Shown: positions 18,280 to 27,825, counted from the first letter of the stretch. The stretch: DNA of 64,000 bases from Lentibacillus daqui (GCF_027186265.1 NZ_CP114176.1:3688522-3752521), one strand, 5' to 3'. Notes: a model not told the origin generated them from the letters alone. Program-made: numbers and translations.

Positions 18280-18469
18280 TTGATCTACCTCATTTCTTTC
18301 TTTTACTCATAATTATTATACACCGCCTTACTATTTTAAACAAAAAATACCTTGGGACAGTTTTCGGCTTTTTTCAGATGGAGCCTGTTAGTAGTGGATG
18401 CGTTCCTTATTGATCATTTTCTACTTTATCCATTGTCATCGGTTTTTTAAATAGTTCAATCTATACTAT

Positions 18470-18949
18470 TCACTTATGGTACGGTTCCCCTCTAATAATC
18501 CTAAACCCCCGATAAACCTGCTCCAACAATACCAACCTCATCACCTGATGTGGGAACGTCATCTTGGAAAATGACAATGCCAAATCACTCCGCTTCTGCA
18601 CCGCATCACTGAGCCCAAGCGATCCCCCAATAACAAACGCTACCTTACTCCTTCCATACGTAGCAAGCTCGTCCATTTTAGCTGCAAACTGCTCCGAGTT
18701 CAGCATTTTCCCATTGATTTCAAGTGTAATGACAAACGTATCCGGCTTGATATGTCCGAGAATACGTTCACCTTCTTTCCGCTTTACTTCTTCCATTTCC
18801 GCATCACTCATATTTTCCGGAGCCTTTTCATCCGCTACTTCCACAATACTAACTTTGGCATAGGCACCCAACCGCTTCAAATATTCCTGGATCCCTTGCT
18901 TCAGGTATTTCTCTTTTAATTTACCAACTGCAACAATGGTAATATTCAT
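18470..18949 (-). CDS. rlmH: 23S rRNA pseudouridine-1915 N3-methyltransferase
   Basis: 159 residues, exact family size. It is a SPOUT methyltransferase that uses SAM to methylate pseudouridine 1915 in helix 69 of 23S rRNA on the assembled ribosome. The knotted C-terminal SAM pocket is seen as [13 protein letters not shown] (about 104-116) and [20 protein letters not shown] (about 131-150), ending in the invariant GEPYHK. In B. subtilis the gene (yydA) also follows htrC/yyxA; here about 13 kb of other genes separates them. Confidence 0.97.
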   Translation of the reverse strand: MNITIVAVGKLKEKYLKQGIQEYLKRLGAYAKVSIVEVADEKAPENMSDAEMEEVKRKEGERILGHIKPDTFVITLEINGKMLNSEQFAAKMDELATYGRSKVAFVIGGSLGLSDAVQKRSDLALSFSKMTFPHQVMRLVLLEQVYRGFRIIRGEPYHK

Positions 18950-19136
18950 ATATCCGTTTCTTCCTTTTCCTGTTGAAATAAGTGATGAAGCATACAGTCT
19001 TTATCCGTAAAAATTATTCCATCGTCTTATAAAGCAATCTTGTTTATAACTAGTTTGACATACAAAAGAACAATGTCAAGATTGTCTTTTTGTTATCAGC
19101 TCAGGGGTTAAAGGAATTGTGACTAATATAATAAAT

Positions 19137-19179
19137 AAAACAGGGCAGAAGTTGGCATTTCCGTTTCGACCCTGTTTTT
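19137..19179. terminator. Bidirectional-looking terminator between a small gene and rlmH
   Basis: AAAACAGGG pairs with CCCTGTTTTT around a 24-nt loop holding a weak inner stem. On the minus strand it would end the small gene at 19245. Confidence 0.7.
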
Positions 19180-19244
19180 ATATGCTGAACCACTAAAATG
19201 TAATCATGCTATCTAACTTATACTCCCTTTCATTATACTTTGCA

Positions 19245-19421
19245 TCATTCCCATCTCTTAACAAGTGGATAGTACGGCTCATAACGCGGATTTGTGTAGT
19301 ATGGTGGTCTTTTTACGATAACAGGCATGGACCAATTAGATTGAAGATAATTCATGTTTACTTTTTCATCCGATTGGTTAACCAGCAGCCATTTTACCTT
19401 AGGGTTAAATTCCATACGCAA
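19245..19421 (-). CDS. Small hypothetical protein, Tyr/Pro-rich C-terminus
   Basis: A 58-residue reading frame starting at TTG 19421, with GGGAGGTG eight bases upstream. The product is basic and ends with KRPPYYTNPRYEPYYPLVKRW-type Pro/Tyr-rich sequence. I do not recognise a family. Support is the strong Shine-Dalgarno, position directly divergent from the SDR gene, and a terminator downstream. A longer in-frame opening to 19520 has no ribosome binding site. It could be a spore or surface small protein, but this is only a guess from composition. Confidence 0.45.
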   Translation of the reverse strand: MRMEFNPKVKWLLVNQSDEKVNMNYLQSNWSMPVIVKRPPYYTNPRYEPYYPLVKRWE

Positions 19422-19558
19422 TCGTGACACCTCCCTGCAGCATTCTACGTAAAACGATGAGGGTTGGAGCAGGTCCATCATGGCACAATCCCGCATGCAC
19501 ATAAACGATCGCCCAGTCATACATTACATAGGATAAACATCAAAGGGAGGTTGTACAG

Positions 19559-20566
19559 TTGCATAATCAAGAAAGGCCTTCAAACAATAATGATCAAATT
19601 TACACAGAGGATGAATTACGTGAGATACGGGCATATCAAAGATGGTTTGCGGAAAATAAACAAACAAAACCATATCCCTTATATCCAAATTACGGCAAAA
19701 TAACACGTTATGAAGAAGTACCGTTAGCTAATCCGGAACAACGTCAGCTAAGGCAACCCGGATACGAAGACCTTATGGTTCCTAAACCAATTATCGAAAA
19801 CCCTAACTATAAAGGGAGCGGAAAACTGAAGAACAAGATAGCTTTAATAACCGGAGGAGACAGCGGAATGGGTGCAGCGGCAGCAATTGCGTTTGCAAAA
19901 GAAGGGGCAAATGTAGCTATCGCATATTTAGATGAACATAATGATGCCGAACGTACCAAAAATAGGATAGAGGAGCTTGGTCAAAGGTGTCTCCTGTTAC
20001 CTGGAGATCTAAGGGAAAAACAACAATGTAAAACCATCGTGGATCAGACAGTTAACACATTTGGCGGGCTGGACATTCTCTGTAATCATGTTGGCATTCA
20101 ATTTCAACAAAATAGTCTGCTTGATATTACAGATGAGCAATTTGATGAAACATTTAAAGTTAATATTTACGCCCATTTTTATATTACCAGAGCCGCTTTA
20201 CCGCATTTAAAACCGGGAAGCTCCATCATTGGTACAACATCCGTCGTTACTTATGCCGGAGAACCACAGCTAATTGACTATTCGGCAACCAAAGGGGCTA
20301 TTGTTGGATGGACACGGTCACTTGCCAAAAGTCTTGCTGATCAAGGGATTCGGGTAAATGCTATTGCACCTGGGAGAATATGGACACCGCTTATTCCCGC
20401 GAGCTTCTCATCTGATGAAAATGCCTTGCATGGGAATAACCTATTCAACCGTATGGGACAGCCGTTTGAACTCGCCCCGACTTTTGTCTATCTTGCCTCT
20501 GATGATTCCCAACTGGTAACGGGGCAAGTATTGCATGTGGATGGAGGGGAATCGACCAATTCTTAA
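19559..20566 (+). CDS. SDR-family oxidoreductase (YhdF/YhxC general-stress-like)
   Basis: 335 residues. A family-specific N-terminal extension of about 90 residues ([19 protein letters not shown] region) precedes a classical short-chain dehydrogenase. The cofactor loop is [20 protein letters not shown] (about 98-117), the active-site Ser lies in [10 protein letters not shown] and the catalytic pair is YSATK, with GQVLHVDGG near the end. The usual NNAG motif reads CNHVG here. Substrate unknown; relatives such as GsiB-regulon YdaD/YhdF are stress induced. Start is TTG at 19559 with AAAGGGAGG upstream. Monocistronic. Confidence 0.87.
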   Translation: MHNQERPSNNNDQIYTEDELREIRAYQRWFAENKQTKPYPLYPNYGKITRYEEVPLANPEQRQLRQPGYEDLMVPKPIIENPNYKGSGKLKNKIALITGGDSGMGAAAAIAFAKEGANVAIAYLDEHNDAERTKNRIEELGQRCLLLPGDLREKQQCKTIVDQTVNTFGGLDILCNHVGIQFQQNSLLDITDEQFDETFKVNIYAHFYITRAALPHLKPGSSIIGTTSVVTYAGEPQLIDYSATKGAIVGWTRSLAKSLADQGIRVNAIAPGRIWTPLIPASFSSDENALHGNNLFNRMGQPFELAPTFVYLASDDSQLVTGQVLHVDGGESTNS

Positions 20567-20767
20567 AGCAATACAAAAAACTTGGAATAGAGATAGGGGA
20601 GATGTCTAACTACTTCTCTTTCTCTCTCACCCTATAATCGGGATTTTATCCCTTTTTAGTCCCCTTGTTAATTTACTAAAATATTGCATGCCAACCTAAT
20701 CTGTGTTTGTATGAGGTATATCATGGGAAAATAAATACAAAACAACCCAAGAAGGGAAGGAACTACT

Positions 20768-21127
20768 TTGCAACAACTCTTATTCATTCAAACCGGGACA
20801 GGTATTGATGTACATGGGCAGGATGTAACAATCGCATCACAACGGGCGGTACAGGATGCGATTCATTACAATTCCATGCCGGGTATTGCCAAAATGTTGC
20901 CTGATGAAAAGCTCGACAATATGAAAGTAAATGTGAAGTTGGCAGTGCCGGCTGACCAGGATAAAGTGGATGTCGAAAAAATTAAAGCAAAGATTCCATA
21001 TGGCACGGTTACTGTAGAAGTTGTTGTTGGCGGAATGGCTACAACCAGCGGGATTTTTCTGGAGGACAAGCAGGATAAGAATGATCAGATGTATATCGTC
21101 AATGCGGCTGTTGAAGTTGGGTACTAA
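20768..21127 (+). CDS. Lin0512-family protein
   Basis: 119 residues. It is recognised as the Lin0512 family by the opening LLFIQTGTGIDVHGQDVT and by GTVTVEVVVGGMATTSGIFLEDK near the C-terminus. Members resemble cyclic-amide or ring-opening small subunits in size, but no activity is known. Start is TTG at 20768 with AAGGGAAGGA upstream. It stands alone, with a hairpin 140 bp downstream. Confidence 0.7.
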   Translation: MQQLLFIQTGTGIDVHGQDVTIASQRAVQDAIHYNSMPGIAKMLPDEKLDNMKVNVKLAVPADQDKVDVEKIKAKIPYGTVTVEVVVGGMATTSGIFLEDKQDKNDQMYIVNAAVEVGY

Positions 21128-21269
21128 GTTATCAATGTTATGAATGATGGTTAAGTACTACCGTATGTTTGATTCGCTTTTGAAGATTTATGACAACTTG
21201 TTAAAACAAGGTATAAATACAAAAAATTGCTTGATAGTTCCTACTGATTGCAATCGTTCTTGTAATGAT

Positions 21270-21308
21270 ATACCCATACAGCATGTTGTAAACGTGCTAT
21301 ATGGGTAT
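21270..21308. terminator. Hairpin between two converging genes
   Basis: ATACCCATA pairs with TATGGGTAT, and an inner CAGCA / TGCT extends the stem. There is no strong T run on either side, so it may be a weak terminator or mRNA end. Confidence 0.5.
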
Positions 21309-21411
21309 GTTAAACTTCAAATGAAACGTTACCATTTTCTATCCAACCATTAGCATCATCCTCATTTAGTAATATTTTATTGCTACAACATGAGTCATAC
21401 TTTTAATAGCA

Positions 21412-22956
21412 TCAAATGGAAACCTCCCATTTTTCCAGTAAATAATCTGTATATGCTCGGAGATTATCGAATGCTGTTTCCGTAAGTAGCTCATCGCTAT
21501 ATTGATGGTCTAGTAATTTCCCAAGACTGGTCAAATGCTTGGCTACTTTATCTGCATCATCTTGTTTTTCAAATCGATCAATCGCGGTTAAATGCTCTTT
21601 TAATGTACGCGCGGCTTGATCACTATCAAAGTCCCCTTGATTTTCAAAATGTTCTACCTGTTTTTTCATATTTTCTGCGGAGCCAGGATTGGTACTATCG
21701 TACAGTGCCAACCCCTCTATTTGATGATTTGGAGCACCTTCATCAATCAGGAGTGGGATAACTGTCATCATTGGCTGCTCCATCGATAGATACACGCCAC
21801 CATTGTCTTCGAAGTTTTCCGTCTCCAACGAAAATAGTCGAATATGCCGGTCGATATCCTTAGCCTGTTCATTATCAAGCAAATAACCGCTTGGTGCTGG
21901 GTCCAACGCAACCCAATCTGCTTCATCCCAGCCATGGGTCCCATCTAAATAGAAGGTTTCCTGGTTTGCCCCGGCCTTTTCCTTATGCTTCGGTGCTTCT
22001 GTTACCACATCTACTACATCCGTATAACGTTCCTGATAAAAATTCAGCACAGACTCTATCGTGGCCATATGCATATCCACACGGGAATTAGGTTCTGCTT
22101 TACCCGGGGTTTCGATCAGTAAGGAAAGCCCATGCCGCAGTCCACCCATATTACGCAAAATACGTTCCGATCCACTTCCAGATCCCGGCGGTGTTCCGTA
22201 TTCCCCGGTTGTGAATCCGGCTTCCTCTACATCTGGAAATAAGTAATCCTCTACCATCTCTATATTGAGGTCACGTAATTTTTCATCAACATTCAGATTA
22301 CGTGGCCATAACATTTCCACATCTGGATCACCGTAGTCTCGCGGACGTTCATGGGCATCAACAGTGATATCTGGTTTAAATGTATTCATCATCTCGGCAA
22401 TCACCTGAATTTCGGGTGTTTCCAATTTTAAATGGTCCCGATTGTTATCAATTCCCGAAGCATTTCCACGGGTATTCGACTGTCTGCCATCCGGGTTTGG
22501 CGTTGGGACAAACAAAATAGTAGATTTACTTAACATATCAATGGTTTCTTGATCATCGCTGAATGCCAGGTTCCGCAATGTCTTCAATGTCATTTCACGT
22601 CCAGCGGGTTCATTCCCGTGTGGCGTACCCATAATCAATACATTTCGGCCATCCGCTATTTCTTCATCTGATGGAACCTCCGGATAGCCTACTTTTGCCA
22701 TATAAATTGGCCAACCTTCCCCAGAATTTCCAATCTGTTCATATGTCACTCGATCCGATAACTCAGAAACCTTCTCCAAAAATTTAGCTTCTTCATCAAG
22801 CGTTGTCCAACCATCGCCATCCCTATCCTCAAATCCAGTAGTTGGCGGATCATCGGAATTTATTCCTTCACCCGCATGTCCTGTTATTGGATTGATAGTT
22901 ATGAATAAAACAATAGCTAAAAATGAAATAACTTTTCCCCATATTCCTCTTCTCAT
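21412..22956 (-). CDS. Secreted M14-family zinc carboxypeptidase
   Basis: 514 residues. A signal peptide (MRRGIWGKVISFLAIVLFIT, cleavage near ITGHAGE) is followed by a DRDGDGW calcium-loop-like segment at 44-50. The M14 fold carries Zn ligands His113 and Glu116 (GTPHGNEPAGRE) and His202 (DAHERP), with catalytic Glu282 in LLIETPGK. A helical C-terminal region of about 150 residues follows. It should trim amino acids from the C-termini of extracellular peptides for nutrition. The many Asp and Glu residues fit export into a salty medium. Monocistronic, with a GAGGATAC site before the ATG. Confidence 0.88.
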   Translation of the reverse strand: MRRGIWGKVISFLAIVLFITINPITGHAGEGINSDDPPTTGFEDRDGDGWTTLDEEAKFLEKVSELSDRVTYEQIGNSGEGWPIYMAKVGYPEVPSDEEIADGRNVLIMGTPHGNEPAGREMTLKTLRNLAFSDDQETIDMLSKSTILFVPTPNPDGRQSNTRGNASGIDNNRDHLKLETPEIQVIAEMMNTFKPDITVDAHERPRDYGDPDVEMLWPRNLNVDEKLRDLNIEMVEDYLFPDVEEAGFTTGEYGTPPGSGSGSERILRNMGGLRHGLSLLIETPGKAEPNSRVDMHMATIESVLNFYQERYTDVVDVVTEAPKHKEKAGANQETFYLDGTHGWDEADWVALDPAPSGYLLDNEQAKDIDRHIRLFSLETENFEDNGGVYLSMEQPMMTVIPLLIDEGAPNHQIEGLALYDSTNPGSAENMKKQVEHFENQGDFDSDQAARTLKEHLTAIDRFEKQDDADKVAKHLTSLGKLLDHQYSDELLTETAFDNLRAYTDYLLEKWEVSI

Positions 22957-23384
22957 TTGTATCCTCCTTGTATATTATGTTTAAACCTATTTAGCATTGA
23001 TAGCTTATTATATAACGCCTCCTTCAGATGAATTATAAAACTGATACTTCCATCAACACTTACCAACAACAGCCTTTTCAAGTTGCTCAAATAAGTAGTA
23101 ACCGGTTTTGTCTACTAATTTTAAACAAGTATAATAGATTTAAAATGAAGATACTGTCAGATCGTGTCAGGTTTAAATAACTTTTTAAAAATGAATAACA
23201 AGTACTAGCATATTGAGTAGAAATTACAACTTACCGACTACTTCTATTAATCGGAATGAATGACAAGGGTAGTCCTAATGGTTTTATAATTTATTCAAGA
23301 GGATAGTGTCTTTTTGAGGTATCATCTCCATTTTTAAAATATCATTGTTTTTGGGCTTTTAAACATCCTCTACTATAATGAAAA
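22957..23384. other. 430-bp AT-rich region without a gene
   Basis: No reading frame with a ribosome binding site was found. The only structure is a pair of ends at 23299-23372: AGAGGATA on the left and CATCCTCT on the right. The right end, read on the minus strand, gives AGAGGATGTTTAAAAG, close to the left end of the MITE family, so this could be a decayed related element. Confidence 0.4.
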
Positions 23385-23407
23385 AGAGAAAGCAATCTGC
23401 CTTCTCT
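23381..23407 (-). terminator. Terminator after tatA
   Basis: On the minus strand AGAGAAGGCA, loop GAT and TGCTTTCTCT are followed by TTTT. It lies just past the tatA stop. Confidence 0.85.
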
Positions 23408-23417
23408 TCTGCATGTC

Positions 23418-23624
23418 TTATTCCTTTGGTGATTTTGTGCTTTCGCTTGTTTCTTTGGATTTATCATCACTATCGCTAATCAACTCATTAGCGGAGGATT
23501 TAAATTCATGTAACGTCTGACCCGCCGCTTTGCCAATTTCCGGGAGTTTCTTCGGTCCAAAAATAATAAGCGCTAATATAACGATAAGAATTAAACCGGG
23601 AATGCCAATATTGCTTAAACCCAT
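23418..23624 (-). CDS. tatA: Twin-arginine translocase subunit TatA
   Basis: 68 residues. A short N-terminal membrane helix ([17 protein letters not shown]), the [17 protein letters not shown] amphipathic helix with the conserved Phe-Gly hinge, and an acidic tail define TatA. TatA oligomers form the pore that exports folded proteins through the inner membrane together with TatC. ATG at 23624 is chosen because AGAGGTGACC lies just upstream; the frame is open further but without support. No tatC is adjacent, unlike the tatAd-tatCd and tatAy-tatCy pairs. Confidence 0.9.
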   Translation of the reverse strand: MGLSNIGIPGLILIVILALIIFGPKKLPEIGKAAGQTLHEFKSSANELISDSDDKSKETSESTKSPKE

Positions 23625-23764
23625 AAAGGTCACCTCTTTTAGCTTTATTTTACCCAAGTAGTTCTCTTTTATCCCGGTTCTGCCATATAATAAATTAGGA
23701 CAATTAGTAACTGAATTTTGTGATACAATATTACTACTAGTAATGAGATAAGGATGTGCTTGCC

Positions 23765-24388
23765 ATGTTTTATCAAGAAGTCGATGAAGAGATCACGTTA
23801 AAATTACTGGTATTAACCGATGCGGAAGCGTTATTCAGCCTGACCGATCAATTCCGGGACAATTTACGGAAATGGCTTAGTTGGGTCGATAAAACAGAAA
23901 CAGTTGACGATTCCCGTGCATTCATCGAATATACCTTACAACAATACAGTGAAAAAACTGGACTGACGGCTGCTGTTATGTATCGCGGACAACTTGCTGG
24001 TACGGTCAGCTTTAACAGCTTCGACTGGACTAACCGAATCGGATATATCGGTTATTGGCTGGCAGACAGCTTTCAGGGAAAAGGGATTATGACTCGATCT
24101 TGTCGTGCGCTGGTTGAACACGGTTTTACCGAGTTAGCGTTAAACCGAATCGATATTCGCGCTGCATATGAAAACCAAAAAAGCCGGGCAATCCCTGAAC
24201 GGTTGGGATTTGTTGAAGAAGGATTGCTCAGACAAACGGAATGGCTGTATGACCATTATGTGGATCATGTTGTTTATGGCATGTTGGCAGACGAATGGCA
24301 AACAGAAGAGATGAAGCAACAACATGAAACAAGTGAAGAACATGTGCCAACCGATGAAAGTGAAGAAAGCGGGGAACCTCTGGAGTGA
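23765..24388 (+). CDS. GNAT acetyltransferase, RimL/YdaF-like
   Basis: 207 residues. It has a GNAT fold of the ribosomal-protein-serine acetyltransferase type. The RimL-like features are [21 protein letters not shown] early on, motif [26 protein letters not shown] (from about residue 100, with QGKG for acetyl-CoA), and [22 protein letters not shown]. An acidic tail of about 30 residues ([20 protein letters not shown] region) is extra. ATG 23765 has AAGGA upstream; a GTG nine bases earlier is less well placed. Its stop overlaps the start of the next gene by 3 bases. Confidence 0.85.
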   Translation: MFYQEVDEEITLKLLVLTDAEALFSLTDQFRDNLRKWLSWVDKTETVDDSRAFIEYTLQQYSEKTGLTAAVMYRGQLAGTVSFNSFDWTNRIGYIGYWLADSFQGKGIMTRSCRALVEHGFTELALNRIDIRAAYENQKSRAIPERLGFVEEGLLRQTEWLYDHYVDHVVYGMLADEWQTEEMKQQHETSEEHVPTDESEESGEPLE

Positions 24389-24762
24389 ATTTTTATATTG
24401 CATCCAGCTTCGCCAACAAGGAATTGGTTCGATATGTTGCCTTAAAACTAACTGTAAAAGGGTACAAGCACACCTATGACTGGACCATCAATCAGCAAGC
24501 AATAGATATGAAAACATTAAAGGTAATTGGCGAGGCAGAAAAACGTGCTATTGCCGCATGCGATATATTTATTTTGCTGCTCCCCGCCGGCAAAGGGAGT
24601 CATACTGAGCTAGGCCTGGCACTTGCCTTGGAAAAGGATATATACATTTATTCACCAGAAAATGCTGAAGGTGATTTGGCAATTTCCTTTTATTATGTTG
24701 ATGGAGTTAAACGGTTCCATGGCAAGATTGATGACTTTCTGGTGACGATTGGTTTGGCTTAG
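24385..24762 (+). CDS. Nucleoside 2-deoxyribosyltransferase-like protein
   Basis: 125 residues, starting at GTG 24385 inside the stop of the preceding GNAT gene (translational coupling). The compact Rossmann-like fold is suggested by [19 protein letters not shown] at the start and by ACDIFILLLPAGKGSHTELGLALALEKDIYIYSP in the second half. The latter matches the family pattern D-x-L-x-L-P-x-G-x-G-x-x-x-E-L-G with the catalytic Glu. These enzymes swap or hydrolyse bases of deoxynucleosides, or act as NAD/nucleotide sensors. Substrate unknown. Confidence 0.6.
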   Translation: MNFYIASSFANKELVRYVALKLTVKGYKHTYDWTINQQAIDMKTLKVIGEAEKRAIAACDIFILLLPAGKGSHTELGLALALEKDIYIYSPENAEGDLAISFYYVDGVKRFHGKIDDFLVTIGLA

Positions 24763-24892
24763 AGTAGCATATCTGAAAAATTTAATTTCAATCCGTGCAT
24801 ACGACGAATTGGGTATGGCGGGTTGGATATTTTTATGCCATACTTTAACCGAATGAACCGGAAAACAGCTATCATTCGATAGGAGAATGTCC

Positions 24893-25843
24893 ATGACTAC
24901 TTTGAAAATAGATCAGGAGACAACAGCGAACCATAAATTACCTAAATTTTCTATTAACATTGACAGTTCCCAGGCGACAGCGATCTATAGCGATATTGAT
25001 TTGCAGGCAGAGCTGGTTAAAGTGCTGAGGGAAAACCACGATGTGAAATTATTTGATTATCAAGAAGGATTGTACGAACGACTCACTGTTCAGGGGAATA
25101 TCAAATTCTTCCATCAATGGTTTAATTGCCAAACACCACTTGCGGAAATTTTAGTGATGTTCCAGCTGACAAACTGTGCAAAAACGGCATTACGGAAATG
25201 TAGTACATCAGAAATCCGCCGGGTTTTTTATGCCAAGCACTATATGGCAGGTGCAAATTTAAATGTTTTTCGGGAACCGATTCACGGTGTTGACGTCCTT
25301 ACCATCAATACCTTCATCAAAATGCTCAAGCAAATGGCACAAGAAAGCAAGCAGGTGCTTTTATTGGTATCCAACATGGAGCATGCCCTGTTGCTTGGTG
25401 ATATTGCCTACCGTCTGCAGGATCAGGGCTTACATGAATTGGAAACTGAAACACAAGAAGAACAAAAGGCAGCTGAAGAAACACCCATCAGTCTCACCGT
25501 AGAAAAGATGTTCAAAGTTCCGGCCAAAGTCGACGATAAAGTCATCTTGTTTGATCCAACTGAAATTGATTACATCGAAAGCCAGGATGGGAAATCTTCT
25601 ATCGTGATTAATAATGAATCCTTTGCGCTGGACTCGACCTTGACAGAAATAGAACAGAAATTGGAACTATATGGGTTTTACCGATGCCATCGTTCATACA
25701 TTGTCAACCTGCAAAAGGTCAGGGAAATTATCACATGGTCAAAGAATACATATTCGTTAAGGATCGATAACAAGGTTCAATCAACTATTCCTTTATCACG
25801 GACAAAAATACAAGCTATCCAGGAAATTTTCAACCTAAAATAG
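24893..25843 (+). CDS. LytTR transcriptional regulator with degenerate ABC-ATPase-like N-terminus
   Basis: 316 residues. About 210-316 form a LytTR DNA-binding domain (IDYIESQDGKSSIVINNES, then FYRCHRSYIVNLQKVREI). The N-terminal part follows the second half of an ABC-2-type ATPase: GLYERLTVQGNIKFF (near 60) aligns with LYERLTVYDNLKLF of the neighbouring ATPase. The signature, Walker B and H-loop positions are degraded (STSEIRRV, NVFREPIHGVD, VSNMEHA), and Walker A is absent. Start ATG 24893 has GGAG seven bases upstream. It heads an operon with the ABC ATPase and permease. It probably senses or mimics the transporter and controls this operon. Confidence 0.8.
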   Translation: MTTLKIDQETTANHKLPKFSINIDSSQATAIYSDIDLQAELVKVLRENHDVKLFDYQEGLYERLTVQGNIKFFHQWFNCQTPLAEILVMFQLTNCAKTALRKCSTSEIRRVFYAKHYMAGANLNVFREPIHGVDVLTINTFIKMLKQMAQESKQVLLLVSNMEHALLLGDIAYRLQDQGLHELETETQEEQKAAEETPISLTVEKMFKVPAKVDDKVILFDPTEIDYIESQDGKSSIVINNESFALDSTLTEIEQKLELYGFYRCHRSYIVNLQKVREIITWSKNTYSLRIDNKVQSTIPLSRTKIQAIQEIFNLK

Positions 25844-25944
25844 GTACCATTCAGCTGAAAATCCACACAACTCACCTTGATATGACTGCACTTACGGTTC
25901 AAACACCGTATGATGAAAACAGTTCAGCAAGGGAGGAGTTTAAT

Positions 25945-26793
25945 ATGGAATATATCATCCAAGTCAGGAATTTGAACAAGACATTCAGCAAAAAAACGGC
26001 ACTTGTCGATGTCAGTTTTGATGTAAAACAAGGAGAAATTTTTGGTTTGCTTGGACCAAGTGGTGCTGGAAAAACGACCATGATCAAAATATTGACTGGA
26101 GAGCTTGGTAAAACGGCAGGGGAGATCCAAGTGCTTGGAAAGGGATCGGAAAAGTTTCAATCAGCAAATTTTAAATCACAAATTGGGATCTTATCGGATA
26201 ATAGTGCCTTATATGAACGGCTAACTGTTTACGATAATCTAAAACTGTTCTGTAGGTTATACAATACACCCCTCAAGTAGATTGATGTCATGTTGGAACA
26301 GGTGAATATGCAAGATGAGAGGGAAAAACAAGTCTCCAAACTGTCTAAAGGGATGAAACAGCGCGTCTTGCTGGCAAAAGCGCTAATCCATCAGCCAAAA
26401 CTGGTTTTTCTGGATGAGCCTACGTCAGCATTGGATCCAGGCAATTCTGCACATATCCACCGGGGGTTACAAACGTTGAATGAAGCAGGTACAACTATCT
26501 TCGTCAACACCCATGACATGGAAGAAGCAAATGCATTATGTGACAGGGTAGCTTTTTTACACCAGGGAAAACTGCAGGAAATTGATGCACCCGAAACACT
26601 AAGGTACAAATATTCAACCCATGCCTTCCACGTGGAAACATTTAGCGGGGAACGATTGGTAATTGACAATAGTGAAGCAAATGCCGACAAAATCGCCCAA
26701 TTAATCAAGGATGGTCGCGTCAAAACGATGCATACGGATAACCCGACATTGGGACAGATTTTCCTGAAAGTCACCGGAAAGGAGCTGGTATAA
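25945..26793 (+). pseudogene. ABC transporter ATP-binding protein interrupted by an in-frame TAG stop
   Basis: One frame encodes a complete drug-export-type ATPase of 282 codons except for TAG at 26278-26280 (codon 112). Before it are Walker A GPSGAGKTT and LYERLTVYDNLKLF; after it are signature LSKGMKQR, Walker B LVFLDEPTSALD and an H-loop THDME. Both parts stay in the same frame and look fully conserved, so the stop is recent, a sequencing error, or read through. A CAG to TAG change would explain it. The start has AGGGAGGAG upstream. An internal ATG at 26290 has no clear ribosome binding site. The permease gene starts right after the stop codon. Confidence 0.85.
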
Positions 26794-27495
26794 ATGAACA
26801 CGCAGCGGATACAAGCCATATTTGAAAAGGATATCAAAGATTTTATGAAAAATTCCATGCTCTTTTTCATGCCAATACTCCCTATTGTTTTGGCATTATT
26901 CTATAGCCGAATGGGGGAAGGAAATGGGGAAGAAATACCATTGATGGTCACCTATTTAGTCGTGGGTACCACCTATTCAGCGGTAACGTCAGGCTGTATG
27001 ATGATGTTGATGGCTGAAGAAAACGAAAAGAAAACGTTGCGCGGACTCATTCTATCACCGGCATCCTTTATGGATATCATTATTGGCAAAAGCCTTGTCA
27101 CGACATTAATGACTGTCATTAGCCTATTGATTTCACTATCGATCATGGGCATGGAACCATTTTTACATGTAAAGGCAGTCATTGGTTTAGTATTATTGTT
27201 TTTCTTTTTCCTGTTTCTTGGAATCGGCGTTGGACTGTTCGTCAAATCCGTGGGTATTACAACCGTGTATTTAATGCCGATTATGTTTATTTTTGGTTTT
27301 ACCCCCATGATTAATTTTTTTGGCTTACCCGAAGACGGATTAACCATGAAAATTACCGATTACTTCCCGATTCCGCAACTTATTGATATGGAGGAAACAC
27401 ATTCCTGGATGCCAATTGTAGTTGGAACGATTTGGATGCTGGCGGCAGCGTTGTTTGCTTTTGTCTGTTTTAAAAATGTAAGACGAGATGAGTGA
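26794..27495 (+). CDS. ABC-2 type transporter permease
   Basis: 233 residues with six hydrophobic helices (about 22-40, 50-75, 100-122, 130-155, 160-185 and 208-228). This is the usual layout of ABC-2 permeases, which pair with a single ATPase to export lipids, peptides or drugs. The cytosolic N-terminus is FEKDIKDFMKNSM, and the EENEKKTLRGLILSPAS loop is the typical coupling segment. It begins at the base after the ATPase stop, so the two are one transcript. Function depends on whether the upstream ATPase is still made. Confidence 0.88.
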   Translation: MNTQRIQAIFEKDIKDFMKNSMLFFMPILPIVLALFYSRMGEGNGEEIPLMVTYLVVGTTYSAVTSGCMMMLMAEENEKKTLRGLILSPASFMDIIIGKSLVTTLMTVISLLISLSIMGMEPFLHVKAVIGLVLLFFFFLFLGIGVGLFVKSVGITTVYLMPIMFIFGFTPMINFFGLPEDGLTMKITDYFPIPQLIDMEETHSWMPIVVGTIWMLAAALFAFVCFKNVRRDE

Positions 27496-27825
27496 TGTTT
27501 TGTTTGGATGAATTACATCTTTGCACCAGTTTGGTTATTTCCCGGAAAATAACCGATGTTTCTGACCTGACGTTCCATTCTTACGGCAATTACAAAAGTC
27601 ATAATAGTTATCATTTCCGGTATCCGTGTATGTTGGCCATCAGAAATCATTCTTATCATTATTTCCCGGGCTAGAAATGGCAGCATGCTTTACGAAAAAC
27701 AATTAGCACCATTAGTGGTCAGCAGCCACTGTTAGGAACCACCTTCATTCTGGATGTATTGGCTTATGAAAAAATTTCGGGATCATGGTATACTCGTAGA
27801 AAATTTCGGGGGAGGTTAAGGGTAC
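27496..27825. other. 330-bp intergenic region with Noc-site-like sequences
   Basis: No credible gene. It holds a near-perfect Noc palindrome at 27537-27550 and a half site ATTTCCCGGG at 27661-27670. The rest shows no clear structure apart from the promoter of the next gene. Confidence 0.5.
27537..27550. promoter_or_regulatory. Near-perfect Noc binding site (NBS)
   Basis: ATTTCCCGGAAAAT differs from the B. subtilis Noc consensus ATTTCCCGGGAAAT at one base. Flanking GGTT/AACC extends the dyad to 22 bp. A Noc gene is present at 55541. The region is close to the origin, where such sites cluster. Confidence 0.55.

Noticed and set aside
21144..21353. 69-codon open frame between the Lin0512 gene and the peptidase
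   Set aside because: It spans the intergenic hairpin, has no Shine-Dalgarno and no protein-like pattern.
26628..26643. CCTTCCACGTGGAAAC in the ABC ATPase pseudogene as a third parS
   Set aside because: The 12-bp core is palindromic but four outer positions disagree with the parS consensus; kept as a weak possibility only.
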